Positions 36,480 to 45,054 of a stretch of 64,000 bases of DNA are shown in pieces. The DNA is taken from NCBI GenBank assembly GCA_021201825.1, contig JAJQED010000004.1:62001-126000 (forward strand), given 5' to 3'. The position numbers and the translations under genes are program-made. The notes below the pieces were generated by a model that saw only the letters and a program-made list of their open reading frames with translations, searched no databases and was not told where the DNA came from. Each line of letters begins with the position of its first letter. Position 1 is the first letter of the stretch. Origin of the DNA: Alistipes sp. (GTDB taxonomy: Bacteria; Bacteroidota; Bacteroidia; Bacteroidales; Rikenellaceae).

Positions 36480-37691
36480 TTAGGCAAAGAGTTTTTTAAG
36501 ACTATCCATGTCCCGTTTGATCCCATTATCCATGACTTTAGCGTAATGCTGCGTCATCCTAATATCGGAGTGCCCCAACATTCGTGCAACATTTTCCACC
36601 GAAACGCCGTTATTCAGACACACAACAGTCGCGTAGGTATGTCTGGCAGTATGAGTGGTCAGCTTCTTATTTATCTCACAGAAATCAGCTATCTCTTTTA
36701 GATAAGAATTCATCTTTTGATTACTCGTAACAGGCAGAAGTTTATCGGTTCCGCATATTTTAGGGTGGTTACGGTATTTCTCAAGTATTCTTTGCGGAAT
36801 CGGAAGCAGTGGAATGTCACACATATTTTTGGTTTTATCTCGGGTCTTCCTAATCCAAAGATCGCCTTGTCCGTCCTTAGTAATATGGTGGGCACGGAGG
36901 TTATCGACATCAGTGTAAGCTAAGCCAGTAAAGCAGCAGAAAATGAAGACATCCCTTACATATTCAAGCCGTTCGAGTTTCAAATCTTTATTGATAACTC
37001 TGTTTATTTCATCTATCGTTAAAACTTCCTTTATAACTTCATTCTGCTTAAATTTAATTCCGACAAAAGGATCTTTGCGCATCCAGTCATTTGCGAGTGC
37101 AAGATTGATTATCTTCTTGAAGCATTTCATATACCTGACAACGGTGTTTTGGGCGCACTTACGTTTAGTTTTCAGGAATAGTTCGAAATGCCTGACCAGT
37201 TCTCCATTTATTTCATTGAATGATATATCATCTTTCTTGTAATACTTGAGTATTACTTCCTGTAAATACTTACAAGTATTTCTGTATCTGCAAACTGTTA
37301 TCTTAACATAATCCTGTCCGATTAGCTGCTCCATCTTTTCTATTTCAGCTTTGAAAGTTGCAATGAATAGCCTTTGTTCTGTAAGATTAAAAAGAGATTC
37401 GAGTATCAAGCGGGCAGAGTAGTGAGAGCCACTTAGCTGATATTCCTTTTGTATCGTGAGAGCACGAAGCCTAAGGTCATTTAGGTAATCATTAAGCTCT
37501 TTACTTTGTTTGTCTTTCCCTTTGGATTGCTGTAATCGTGGGTCCCAGAGTTTTTCCGGGATACTTCTTTTGATTTTAGCTTCTGCTCGTATACCACCCA
37601 AAGTTAGCCTGATTACAATGGGTGCTTCTCCGTTTTTCAGTAATCTTGCTTTAATAATCAAAAACAGCACATTAAAATCATGTCGATTCAT
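36480..37691 (-). CDS. int: Tyrosine-type site-specific integrase of the ICE
   Basis: 403 aa from MNRHDFNVLF at 37691; the longer ORF adds 37 codons of non-conserved sequence. An arm-binding N-domain, core-binding domain and catalytic domain are present. Catalytic box II THTARHTYATVV, then LGHSDIRMTQHY with the Tyr nucleophile. The box I position reads CFTGLAYTDV, with Ala where most recombinases have Arg; a similar loss of the first Arg is known for IntDOT. Lies 250 bp from the 3' end of tRNA-Phe, its likely target. Confidence 0.92.
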   Translation of the reverse strand: MNRHDFNVLFLIIKARLLKNGEAPIVIRLTLGGIRAEAKIKRSIPEKLWDPRLQQSKGKDKQSKELNDYLNDLRLRALTIQKEYQLSGSHYSARLILESLFNLTEQRLFIATFKAEIEKMEQLIGQDYVKITVCRYRNTCKYLQEVILKYYKKDDISFNEINGELVRHFELFLKTKRKCAQNTVVRYMKCFKKIINLALANDWMRKDPFVGIKFKQNEVIKEVLTIDEINRVINKDLKLERLEYVRDVFIFCCFTGLAYTDVDNLRAHHITKDGQGDLWIRKTRDKTKNMCDIPLLPIPQRILEKYRNHPKICGTDKLLPVTSNQKMNSYLKEIADFCEINKKLTTHTARHTYATVVCLNNGVSVENVARMLGHSDIRMTQHYAKVMDNGIKRDMDSLKKLFA

Positions 37692-37875
37692 ACCGTTAAT
37701 TTTAGAGGTTAAAGATACATTTACGGCACTATTCGAAGCGTTTGTAAAGCACTGCATTTCAGAGCAAAACCCTCGTAAAAGGTTGCTTTTTTTGGGCCTC
37801 AAAAAAAAGCAACCGAATTTGCATTCTTTTAATGCTTAAAAATGCATTATTTCACGGGTGGGGTAAAAAGAAAAA

Positions 37876-37902
37876 TCCCTGAATTTGCTTGAAATTCAGG
37901 GA
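37876..37902 (-). terminator. Terminator downstream of tRNA-Phe copy 1
   Basis: TCCCTGAATTT-GCTTG-AAATTCAGGGA, followed on the minus strand by TTTTTCTTTTT. Lies 39 bp beyond the tRNA 3' end. Confidence 0.85.
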
Positions 37903-37938
37903 CTTTTGCGTTAAGATGCTTAATTTATCATCTGTAAA

Positions 37939-38013
<75 letters not shown>

Positions 38014-38057
38014 TGTGGGTATCTGTGGGTGCTTTTAAAGTTGATTTGGTATGGGGT

Positions 38058-38084
38058 GGTTTAAACGGTGGTTTAAACAAGTTG
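38058..38084. repeat. GGTTTAAAC repeats near the island's left end
   Basis: GGTTTAAAC occurs at 38058-38066 and again at 38070 as GGTTTAAACAAGTTG; a near-identical GGTTTAAACAACTTG is at 46584-46598, beside the integrase start. Candidate arm-type integrase sites (inference). Confidence 0.45.
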
Positions 38085-38204
38085 AATGATTAATATTAGG
38101 TTATCTATTTGATAATTATGTGAATGGGTTAAAATCGCCACTCAAAAAATCGCGCCATAAATTCTCGGCCCCCTTTACTTTTAAGATAATATACTGTCTT
38201 AATT

Positions 38205-38246
38205 AATAAAAGAAAAAAGAAACCCCGCCCATTTCGGAGCGAGGTT
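38205..38246 (-). terminator. Terminator after the lipoprotein gene
   Basis: Imperfect stem AACCTCGC / GCGGGGTT on the minus strand, followed by TTTCTTTTTTCTTTTA, 16 bp past the stop. Confidence 0.75.
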
Positions 38247-38261
38247 AGTAAGTGATTGAAT

Positions 38262-38723
38262 TTATTCATCTTGTGGTCTATAAGCCGTGGTATTATTAAC
38301 ACTCCAGTATCTACCGTAATATTTATCTATTTTATCTTCGTATATAAACATGTGCCCGATCTTTGTTGACACTTGCCGATAGATGCCAATTTCAAATTCT
38401 ACATATTCACTTTCTGCTACTATTCCGTAATCCTTAAACGTATAACTGTGTTTGTAAATCAAATCCGTAATGGGTATTTGAAATGTATTGCCTAACCATG
38501 AAAGGATTAAAAAATCATCATCGTTTGTCAGAGTTATCGTAGTCTCAACACCCTCAATAATCTCTTTATTTACTGCTTCCCATATAGTTGCATCATACAC
38601 GCCTAAAATGGCATATAAATTTTCCATTACGAGGTCTTTTTCTTCCTCCTGATTATCGCTATCATCTTTATTACACGATACGGCTAATATTGCTAATAGC
38701 AATACAATTAAATACTTTTTCAT
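38262..38723 (-). CDS. Lipoprotein of unknown function
   Basis: 153 aa with a clear lipoprotein signal (LLAILAVSC, Cys at residue 17) and an acidic linker (NKDDSDNQEEEKD) typical of Bacteroidetes surface-exported lipoproteins. The mature part is predicted beta-rich (TTITLTNDDDFLILSWLGNTF). No family recognised. It has a long leader (about 250 nt from the putative promoter) with complex secondary structure, and its own terminator. Confidence 0.75.
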   Translation of the reverse strand: MKKYLIVLLLAILAVSCNKDDSDNQEEEKDLVMENLYAILGVYDATIWEAVNKEIIEGVETTITLTNDDDFLILSWLGNTFQIPITDLIYKHSYTFKDYGIVAESEYVEFEIGIYRQVSTKIGHMFIYEDKIDKYYGRYWSVNNTTAYRPQDE

Positions 38724-38741
38724 TTAGTTATTGATTTTGTT

Positions 38742-39026
38742 TGCCGTTCAGTCCCTATACGGCAGTTACCAAAAAGAAAGCGTGGGACTGAAAGCTACTT
38801 TAGTTGATAAGGCTCTGACAAAGCCCTTGGTAATAAAATAGCAACAGCCCACGCCAAAGATATGACGTGAGAGAGGTCGCTTCTTCTCTTACCGTTTTAG
38901 GAATTGTCAGATTCTATCAACGAGAATTAGCTTCACACTTTCGTGTTCTTCCAAAATGTCTGTGCCTTTCGACACATGGCAAATATAGGAATAATATACG
39001 AGTGTTCCTCTCCTTTAGGCTGTTGC
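38742..39026 (-). ncRNA. Candidate structured RNA / long structured leader (strand uncertain)
   Basis: No gene. Long-range complementarity is unusually dense. A three-part helix: AAGCTA 38792-38797 with TAGCTT 38928-38933; GTTGATA 38803-38809 with TATCAAC 38915-38921; TCTGACAA 38814-38821 with TTGTCAGA 38904-38911. Inside it, hairpin GTGAGAGA/TCTCTTAC (38867-38892). Crossing pairs: TTACCAA 38766-38772 with TTGGTAA 38827-38833, and GCGTGGG 38780-38786 with CCCACGC 38848-38854. An alternative hairpin TTCAGTCCC 38747-38755 / GGGACTGAA 38784-38792 competes. A -7 box on the minus strand (38980-38987) would make it the lipoprotein leader; G-U pairs slightly favour the plus strand. Confidence 0.5.
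38980..38987 (-). promoter_or_regulatory. -7 promoter element upstream of the structured leader
   Basis: TATATTTG on the minus strand, exact match to TAnnTTTG. Transcription would start near 38973, about 250 nt before the lipoprotein start. No clear -33 element. Confidence 0.5.
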
Positions 39027-39119
39027 TAAAGCAAAAGTAGTGCTATCTTTCCAAAATTAATCTATTTCATATTTAGTATGTTAATAGCAATTTTGGGGTA
39101 TTGTCTTAATTGAATTTAG

Positions 39120-39176
39120 AGTGACACAATTTCTCAATATCTCATTCTATATACACCTCGTGAAATTATGTCACTC
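39120..39176. repeat. Inverted-repeat end module, left
   Basis: AGTGACACAATT (39120-39131) and AATTATGTCACT (39165-39176) form an imperfect inverted repeat. The whole 57-bp module recurs inverted at 44995-45049. It overlaps the stop codon of the frameshifted gene at 39171. Confidence 0.65.
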
Positions 39177-39454
39177 AAAAGAACGGACGATAAGCGACAT
39201 TACCTCGTCCAGATATATAGCCTGTCCTGTGGACTGCCGTCCCCACCAAAAGCAACCGCAATTCTCGATGATAACTTCGCATTTATCTTTAAGTAGTCGG
39301 GCAAGATAGGGTGTGACGAGCCACCACTCCATAACTTCAAACCACTGGCCATACAGCGATTCGTCAGGGATGAACCCGATTTTAAGAGTTCAGAAACGAC
39401 TGAACTTTGATTGTGCAAAACATAGTTCTCAACCAATTCACTTTCCTTTTTCAT
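39171..39454 (-). pseudogene. Small protein gene with a one-base frameshift
   Basis: The 84-aa track ORF (39200) keeps the reading frame only at the start (MKKESELVENYVLHNQSSVV). After TTAAAATCGGG near 39379 the coding signal moves one frame: FIPDESLYGQWFEVMEWWLV ... ending MSLIVRSFE at 39171, giving about 94 aa if one base were restored. The restored protein reads as a normal small acidic protein with many Trp; it resembles small Bacteroides element proteins from memory. The track ORF tail is out-of-frame. Either a real mutation or a sequence error. Confidence 0.7.
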
Positions 39455-39485
39455 AAGACATCTTTGTTGTGGTTAATAAAAGCGA

Positions 39486-39512
39486 AAAGCCTCTCCGATT
39501 TGGAAAGGCTTT
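39486..39512. terminator. Hairpin upstream of the frameshifted gene
   Basis: AAAGCCTCTCC-GATTT-GGAAAGGCTTT (one mismatch); T-rich sequence follows on both strands. It separates the methylase operon from the small gene. Confidence 0.6.
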
Positions 39513-39619
39513 AGTTTTTAAGAAATGAGACTTTGATTTATAATCCTCAGATATTTTTATCTGTCTTTAGTTTGTATTTTCTGAACAAATTATACGTCAT
39601 AGTATAAACTGTGATAGGC

Positions 39620-39654
39620 GAAATAAAAAATCCCCCCAGTAAATGGCGAGGGGG
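39620..39654 (-). terminator. Terminator after the methylase operon
   Basis: CCCCC / GGGGG stem (39633-39637 with 39650-39654), followed on the minus strand by ATTTTTTATTTCG, about 115 bp after the methylase stop. Confidence 0.65.
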
Positions 39655-39769
39655 TAGGAAATACTTATATACCTTAATTTGTATGAGTATAATGATCCAG
39701 ATAACTCTTGTGTCAAACCCGAAAATTAGAGTTAGGCTAATACCCGTTTGTGCGTAGTTAAGTATTAGG

Positions 39770-40627
39770 TTAAATAACGGTAGGGGAAGCTAAAGCAGAT
39801 AAAGATTCTTGGAAATTGAGATTTTCTGAAAATACTAAAACTTCATCTCCTACACGATTGGAAGCGCACTGGGAAAGTTTATAAAGTAATTTATTTTCAT
39901 CTGAATATAAATCGAGGATAAACTCATGATTGTCATAAGATATCATCCACTTTTTGCTTAGTTTTTTAACGTATTTTGATAATTCTTGATGATCTTTGTC
40001 TCGGTAGAAATTCATATATAGATCAGCACCTTTCCTATAATAAGGAGGGTCGAGATAAATGAATATGTCCTTTCGTTTCCGATCAATTTTATTTACGAAA
40101 TTAACTCCATCCTCATTGGAGATGATAATTCTATCTCGAAAAGCATGGATTTTTCGAATTTTCCGTATTAACTCCTCTTTGTTAAATCGAGCATCTATTT
40201 TATATTTTCCTAATTGTTTCTGCCCTCCAATAACCCCTCCTTTTATAACGCCTGAAATGTTCGTTCTATTCAAAAAGAATGTGGATTTGGCCAATTCAAA
40301 AGTTCCAACAGCATTTATATCCATTTGGATTGCTTTGTACTTTTGCCAATTTTCAATAGATATTTCTACATTAGTAATCCAATCACACAATCTGTCCACG
40401 TCATTTAATACAGTATTCCAGAAAGCATATATTGATGGATCGAAGTCATTTATATAGATTTGATTGACATATTCCTCAAAAAGTAATCTTAGTGCAAGAC
40501 CTGCTCCTCCCGCATAAGGTTCGGCATAGTTTATCCCCACTAAATTGTTCTCATAAAAGAATCTGGAAACAAAAGGGAAAATGCAATTTTTCCCTCCAGG
40601 ATATCTTAATGGAGAATAATGTTTCAT
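39770..40627 (-). CDS. D12-class DNA N6-adenine methyltransferase (Dam-like)
   Basis: 285 aa. LRYPGGK at residues 7-13, SAM-binding EPYAGGAG at about 36-43 and catalytic DPPYY at about 194-198, the order of alpha-class (D12/Dam) methylases that modify adenine. Starts 1 bp after the stop of the ParB-like gene, so the two are co-translated. No restriction endonuclease is recognisable next to it. The pair could be a modification or defence module, or guard the island against restriction. Confidence 0.9.
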   Translation of the reverse strand: MKHYSPLRYPGGKNCIFPFVSRFFYENNLVGINYAEPYAGGAGLALRLLFEEYVNQIYINDFDPSIYAFWNTVLNDVDRLCDWITNVEISIENWQKYKAIQMDINAVGTFELAKSTFFLNRTNISGVIKGGVIGGQKQLGKYKIDARFNKEELIRKIRKIHAFRDRIIISNEDGVNFVNKIDRKRKDIFIYLDPPYYRKGADLYMNFYRDKDHQELSKYVKKLSKKWMISYDNHEFILDLYSDENKLLYKLSQCASNRVGDEVLVFSENLNFQESLSALASPTVI

Positions 40628-40628
40628 A

Positions 40629-41885
40629 TCAATTTTTACCGTGTGTAATTTGGACCATTGCTCCTAATATTATTGATATTGCAATTGTCTGGTCATAATT
40701 TTTTGATGCTGTATAATTATGTGCTCCAATGTGCAAGTGTTGCAATAAAGACGATTCTGCAACATTATGAGAACTCAAATAAGTTTTAGCATCCTGATTT
40801 TCTTTTAACGTAGCTTTAGCTTTCTTAAAATTGGCCTTTATATATTTATCCATATCTCCTCCTGTCCTCTCTTGTGCCGCGGTTTCACAGAATAACCTCA
40901 TAGACATCCTGATCAAACAAGGGAATGAATTGGATAGAGTTTTTTTGTTCGCTTCGTAATACGAATTTAAATCGAGAATATCTCTATATAAATTACTAAC
41001 TTCTCCTGCCACTAAATATAACGGGCCACCAAATATAGTAAGTTTGTTCCCGCTTACTCGTTTAGTTTTCCTTTTTTTTACCTCTGGCTGAAATGTCTTT
41101 TCTGGAACCGATTTTAAATCAATAGGAACGAATTTATTTTTATAATTATCCTCGATGATACTTATTGTTGTTGGTTCTAAAGCTTTTTTTACTGTTCCGC
41201 GATTTTTTCGTGTGGTTATTTCTTTGTATTGAATTTTATGCGCTAAATCTGTCAATATTTCTGTTGCTTGTTCAGGAGTATATTTAGAATATAGTTGACC
41301 ATCCTTAAATTCAAAGCCTAAATCGTGCAATATGTGTTCTGTAAGCACCTCCTCTTTAACAAACCTTTGATTTAAAAAAGAATTATTACTTATCATGCCT
41401 CCTGTATTTTCATCAAAGAGTAGAAAAGTACTTTTGCCTTGGGACATAAATTTATCCACAAACATATCTCTTTCTAATGCAGACCATGAGCCAGAATCTG
41501 CATGTTTACGATAAACATTTTTTAGTGCTATATCTTCAGAGCAAACGTTACATGGAATCTCTTTGGGAATATTGGGCAAAGTATCAATATCGCTATCTTC
41601 TGCAATATCTACATATCCATGTTGAATTTTACCCAAAATTATACGCCTGTTACCATCGTAGACCACAGGTTTTTTTCCGTGGTACACAACTGTTGGGAGT
41701 TCGCTAAAATCATAATAATCTCCCATCTCTTTAGCTAACTTCTTTAAAGTCCACTTGTCATTATGATCTCTTATTGCTTTATCAACAATTTGCTGGTCTG
41801 TGGCATTTGGATTTATCGGGTCTCGCGGATTTTCTGTCCACAAAACCAAATCTTTCAATCGAATCGTCCTTACTTCTTGGCTCAT
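40629..41885 (-). CDS. ParB-like (ParB/Srx N-terminal domain) protein paired with the methylase
   Basis: 418 aa if started at MSQEVRTIRL (41885). The track start at 41906 would overlap the -7 promoter box TATGTTTG, so the inner Met is preferred. The N-terminal part has the ParB layout: IRLKDLVLWTENPRD, then VVYDGNRRIILG (equivalent of the GERR box). The C-terminal 150 residues are helical and unrecognised. ParB-fold domains bind or cut DNA or act as CTP switches. Immediately followed by an adenine methylase. Confidence 0.75.
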   Translation of the reverse strand: MSQEVRTIRLKDLVLWTENPRDPINPNATDQQIVDKAIRDHNDKWTLKKLAKEMGDYYDFSELPTVVYHGKKPVVYDGNRRIILGKIQHGYVDIAEDSDIDTLPNIPKEIPCNVCSEDIALKNVYRKHADSGSWSALERDMFVDKFMSQGKSTFLLFDENTGGMISNNSFLNQRFVKEEVLTEHILHDLGFEFKDGQLYSKYTPEQATEILTDLAHKIQYKEITTRKNRGTVKKALEPTTISIIEDNYKNKFVPIDLKSVPEKTFQPEVKKRKTKRVSGNKLTIFGGPLYLVAGEVSNLYRDILDLNSYYEANKKTLSNSFPCLIRMSMRLFCETAAQERTGGDMDKYIKANFKKAKATLKENQDAKTYLSSHNVAESSLLQHLHIGAHNYTASKNYDQTIAISIILGAMVQITHGKN

Positions 41886-41903
41886 AAATTGGGTTTGTTT
41901 ATG

Positions 41904-41911
41904 CAAACATA
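41904..41911 (-). promoter_or_regulatory. -7 promoter element of the ParB-methylase operon
   Basis: TATGTTTG on the minus strand matches TAnnTTTG. It lies just before the preferred start at 41885, giving a leader of about 12 nt. It overlaps a small inverted repeat GTTT-ATGC-AAAC (possible operator). Confidence 0.5.
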
Positions 41912-42007
41912 ATGATTATAAGTTTAATAACCAGAGGTAGTATATTTTTTATTGGCAGGGAAAGTGATGTAATTTTGAGAGGTTTTATAAAGAGAGATAT
42001 TTACAAT

Positions 42008-44371
42008 TTATATCACTTTTGGAAATTTCTTACCCAATAGCACCCACTTCCCTGCTCCTGCTGTTCCTCGCTTAAAATGCCCATAAAAATACAAGAGAAT
42101 ATCTCCTGCCGTTCCCCTACGATCATAACTTATCTTATACTTATTAAGAATTGGCTCCAAATACTTTTGAACGTCTGCTGTGGTATATGTAGTATTCGGA
42201 TTGAAAGCCTTATAGACATCCTTAATAACAGGCTTATTTCTTAGTTGGCTTAATCGTTTGGCTTTCTTCAATTCGGTCTTTACCGCTGAATCTTTAAACT
42301 CTAAATCTTTTATCTTAGCCAGTTTCAGATAAGGCATAGCCTCGATATATAATGAATATTCTTTTTTAAGTTCGGCTAAAAATTTGAGATCATATAAGTT
42401 ACTAAATTCCTCTATCTTTAAGAGAATGTCATATAAGAGGGTAATTCGCTTGGCTTTAGAATTATTCTTATTTAATAGGTAATTTCTTTCCTGTTCTGTA
42501 TAAACAGCATATTCTGAATCGGAATATACCATAAAAGCCTCAGAACGAATGTAAGATTTATAAAGAGTAGATGGGTATCTATAAATCATTTTCAACCGTT
42601 CATCCAGATAAGCATTGTTATATCGGAAATAGTTTATATCCCCATTTTTTTGATTTACATAACCCTCTTTCCAATATTCGGTATTCTCGATACCCTCTTT
42701 TATTATATCGCTCTCTCCTTGACTATCTGCCGCCTCATAGAGTTCAACCATTTTATGAAGTCCTGAATGTTGTTCTTTTAGATATTGCTCAAACTCTTCT
42801 CTTTCGTAATACTCCAGTTGTGGATTGGTGTCGGTTATATGTATTATTTTATCTATGCCGTTTCGGAATCTCCCTGCAATCTGTATGGCTTCTGTTTCTG
42901 GGTCTATAAGGGAATATGGTGTTTTGTCAGGTATGGTTTTATACACCCTCGAAATCATCATTACGGTAGGCTTATAATCTAATTCAATATCAACCGCAGA
43001 ATAAAATCTGCTCGTAAAGAAATTATATTTATTTAAGACGGCTTTACCGTTTTCAATCGCAATAGTGTCGAAAACATTATACCCGTCTTTCTTTATATTC
43101 TTTTTCGCGTCGCTACTGCAATATATATGTGTTTTTTCTCCAATTTTAAGCGCATCAATCATTTCTATAATACCTGACGGAGAGTTATAGAACACACAAA
43201 CAACCTCATCCTCATCTAATTGTTTAAGAGTTCTTTTAAACATTAGACTTACATTATTGGTGTGTTTTAGTTCCAATAACTGTATATGATCGTATAGAGG
43301 CTGTATCTTTATTACTTTAAAGCCCTGCTCCTCAAATCGAGAATCATTCACGACTATTGGAGTAGCCGAAACCATTGCCTTATTCTTAAACAGAAAGAAA
43401 TCATCAATCGGCAGAATGATATTCTGACGAAAGTCAATATCCGATACTATCTTATCGCACTCATCGAATAATAGAAACCAATCAGTCAAGTAATGGAATC
43501 TAAGCGCGTCTAAGGCCTTTCTTACTTTTGTCTAGCTGTCTGGGGTGGTCATTATCTTTATGGTTCCCGTTTGCTCCGAAATTCGCTCGGCTATATCTTT
43601 AGCTGTTATCTTTTCTCCGTAAACGCCAATTAGATTTGGATGTTTTAGTTGCTTGCCAATTATAACAGGCACATTAGTCTCAATTATAATCGAATTGCGG
43701 TTTTTGTTGGTTATCTCTAAATAAGTGGCCCCACAACCGCATATTGTCTTATTGATTATTGTGTTAGTTGGAATTTCAGGTAATACAGAATCAAGATGTT
43801 TCCCCTCTTTTAGATATATAATTTCTGTCGGGAGTGTGTGGGTATCTAAAACTGGAATATCCTGCTCTGGGCATGGCGAGGAATATGCCTCTATGCTTTC
43901 AAGTAAGTTATTCAATTCATCCCATGAATAGGGAAAGAAACCGTAGTCTATGCTCCCATACGGATAGTTTGCAGTGAAACGGATGCCCTTTATATCGTTA
44001 TGTATTTCTTCCTCATGTGTATACTTATCTCCGCCTCGCTTAATCTCTCTCTTTATATGCTTATATATATGATCTTCCTCTGCCCAATGGGGAATATCTT
44101 TATCTCCAATGTCAAACTTAGGCATGTCCTGAGTATTGCCCGTAAGCAAATAAGAGAATATAAACTTCTCAATGGCGGGTGTGAATAGTATTTCGTGATA
44201 ACCGAAAAAATCGTCTCCTATAGTGCCTGTTCGCAAAATAGGAACTCCTTTCAGCATTCCAATTCTACCCTCTAACCTTATGCCGTCCCTTAGAAAGCTT
44301 TGAAATTTTCTGTTTCTGCCTGAATATTTAAGGTCTTAACGGTTCGCCTTTTTGGGTTGATTGTTTGCCAT
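42008..44371 (-). pseudogene. SF2-type helicase gene with two in-frame stop codons
   Basis: The ORFs at 42008-43489 and 43532-44257 are one gene in the same frame. It starts at 44371 (ATG directly after the upstream stop; MANNQPKKANR). Codon 12 is TAA (44336-44338); reading continues DLKYSGRNRKFQSFLRDG; codon 280 is TAG (43532-43534), between KIMTTPDS and TKVRKALDALRFHYL. Restored length about 787 aa. Motifs: INKTICGCGATYLEI (P-loop-like), LLFDECDK (Walker B), SATPIVV (motif III), QIAGRFRNG (motif VI). ORF starts in the track are internal. Inactive unless stops are read through. Confidence 0.85.
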
Positions 44372-44911
44372 TTAAAGCAAGGAATTTAATTTGGCATCCA
44401 GTTCTTCGGTAGTATAGGGGAGTTTGCCGTAATTGATTGTAATACGATTATAGGTTGCCTTATATCCCGTTTCGGGGTCGTGGGTTAGTTTACTGTTTTG
44501 GCTGTCACGTTTCAGAAGATGAAAAAGATACGTTTCCTTTGCATTGGTTGCACCCACAAAATTACTCGGTATATGGGTATCTAAAATATAGTTTTCAAAA
44601 TGGTTGTATATGTAATTTAGAATGTCTTTGTTAAGATGCAGGTTCTTGGTTTCCGATGCAGAAACGGAAAAGAATTTATAGTAAGGACAATTTTTATTTA
44701 TTATAAATTCAGGGTCAATGGAAGTCCCCCATTCCATTTCCTCTTTTAACGTGTTAAATGCTCCCAGATTTTCAGTGCTTTTAAAATCCGAGAGAGATAT
44801 TTTTGTCATATTACCCTGTGAAGCCATATAATCATCATGAAGTGCATCTGCATCGAATGGGGTATTTTCTTCTACCATTAGCGTATCCTGTTCGTGGTTA
44901 TCATAGTTCAT
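44372..44911 (-). CDS. Hypothetical protein upstream of the helicase pseudogene
   Basis: 179 aa, acidic, no signal or membrane segment. The sequence has aromatic-rich helices (NYIYNHFENYILDTHIPSNF) but no recognised family. Its stop abuts the helicase ATG (TAA then ATG), so the two were an operon. Intact. Function unknown; may be a regulator or replication accessory of the helicase. Confidence 0.65.
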   Translation of the reverse strand: MNYDNHEQDTLMVEENTPFDADALHDDYMASQGNMTKISLSDFKSTENLGAFNTLKEEMEWGTSIDPEFIINKNCPYYKFFSVSASETKNLHLNKDILNYIYNHFENYILDTHIPSNFVGATNAKETYLFHLLKRDSQNSKLTHDPETGYKATYNRITINYGKLPYTTEELDAKLNSLL

Positions 44912-44953
44912 ATTTAGTTGGATTTTAGATTATTAATTCGATAAATATATGAA

Positions 44954-44989
44954 AAAAGAGGCTGTCCGCATAATTGGACAACCTCTTTT
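44954..44989. terminator. Bidirectional terminator downstream of the 105-aa gene
   Basis: AAAAGAGGCTGTCC / GGACAACCTCTTTT (one C-A mismatch, 8-nt loop). Minus strand continues TTTTTTC. Ends the transcript of the integrase and 105-aa gene. Confidence 0.8.
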
Positions 44990-44994
44990 AGTTT

Positions 44995-45049
44995 AGTGAC
45001 ATATTTTTGAACGGGTACATAAAAGAAGATTTGGCTGAATTGTGTCACT
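44995..45049. repeat. Inverted-repeat end module, right
   Basis: AGTGACATATTT (44995-45006) with AATTGTGTCACT (45038-45049); the reverse complement aligns with the left module at 39120-39176, sharing a perfect 12-bp end AGTGACACAATT. Confidence 0.65.
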
Positions 45050-45054
45050 TGTCA

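Larger units (their letters stand above)
39455..39769. other. Non-coding gap downstream of the methylase operon
   Basis: About 315 bases without a gene, holding the hairpins at 39486-39512 and 39632-39654. Nothing else recognisable. Confidence 0.5.

Noticed and set aside
38742-39026. tmRNA, RNase P RNA or group I/II intron
   Set aside because: None of the diagnostic conserved stretches of these RNAs could be found on either strand.
39121-39309. 62-aa plus-strand ORF
   Set aside because: Shadow of the frameshifted minus-strand gene and the inverted-repeat module.
42008-44371. Stop-codon reassignment as explanation of the helicase stops
   Set aside because: Both TAA and TAG would need reading through, and neighbouring genes use both as normal stops.
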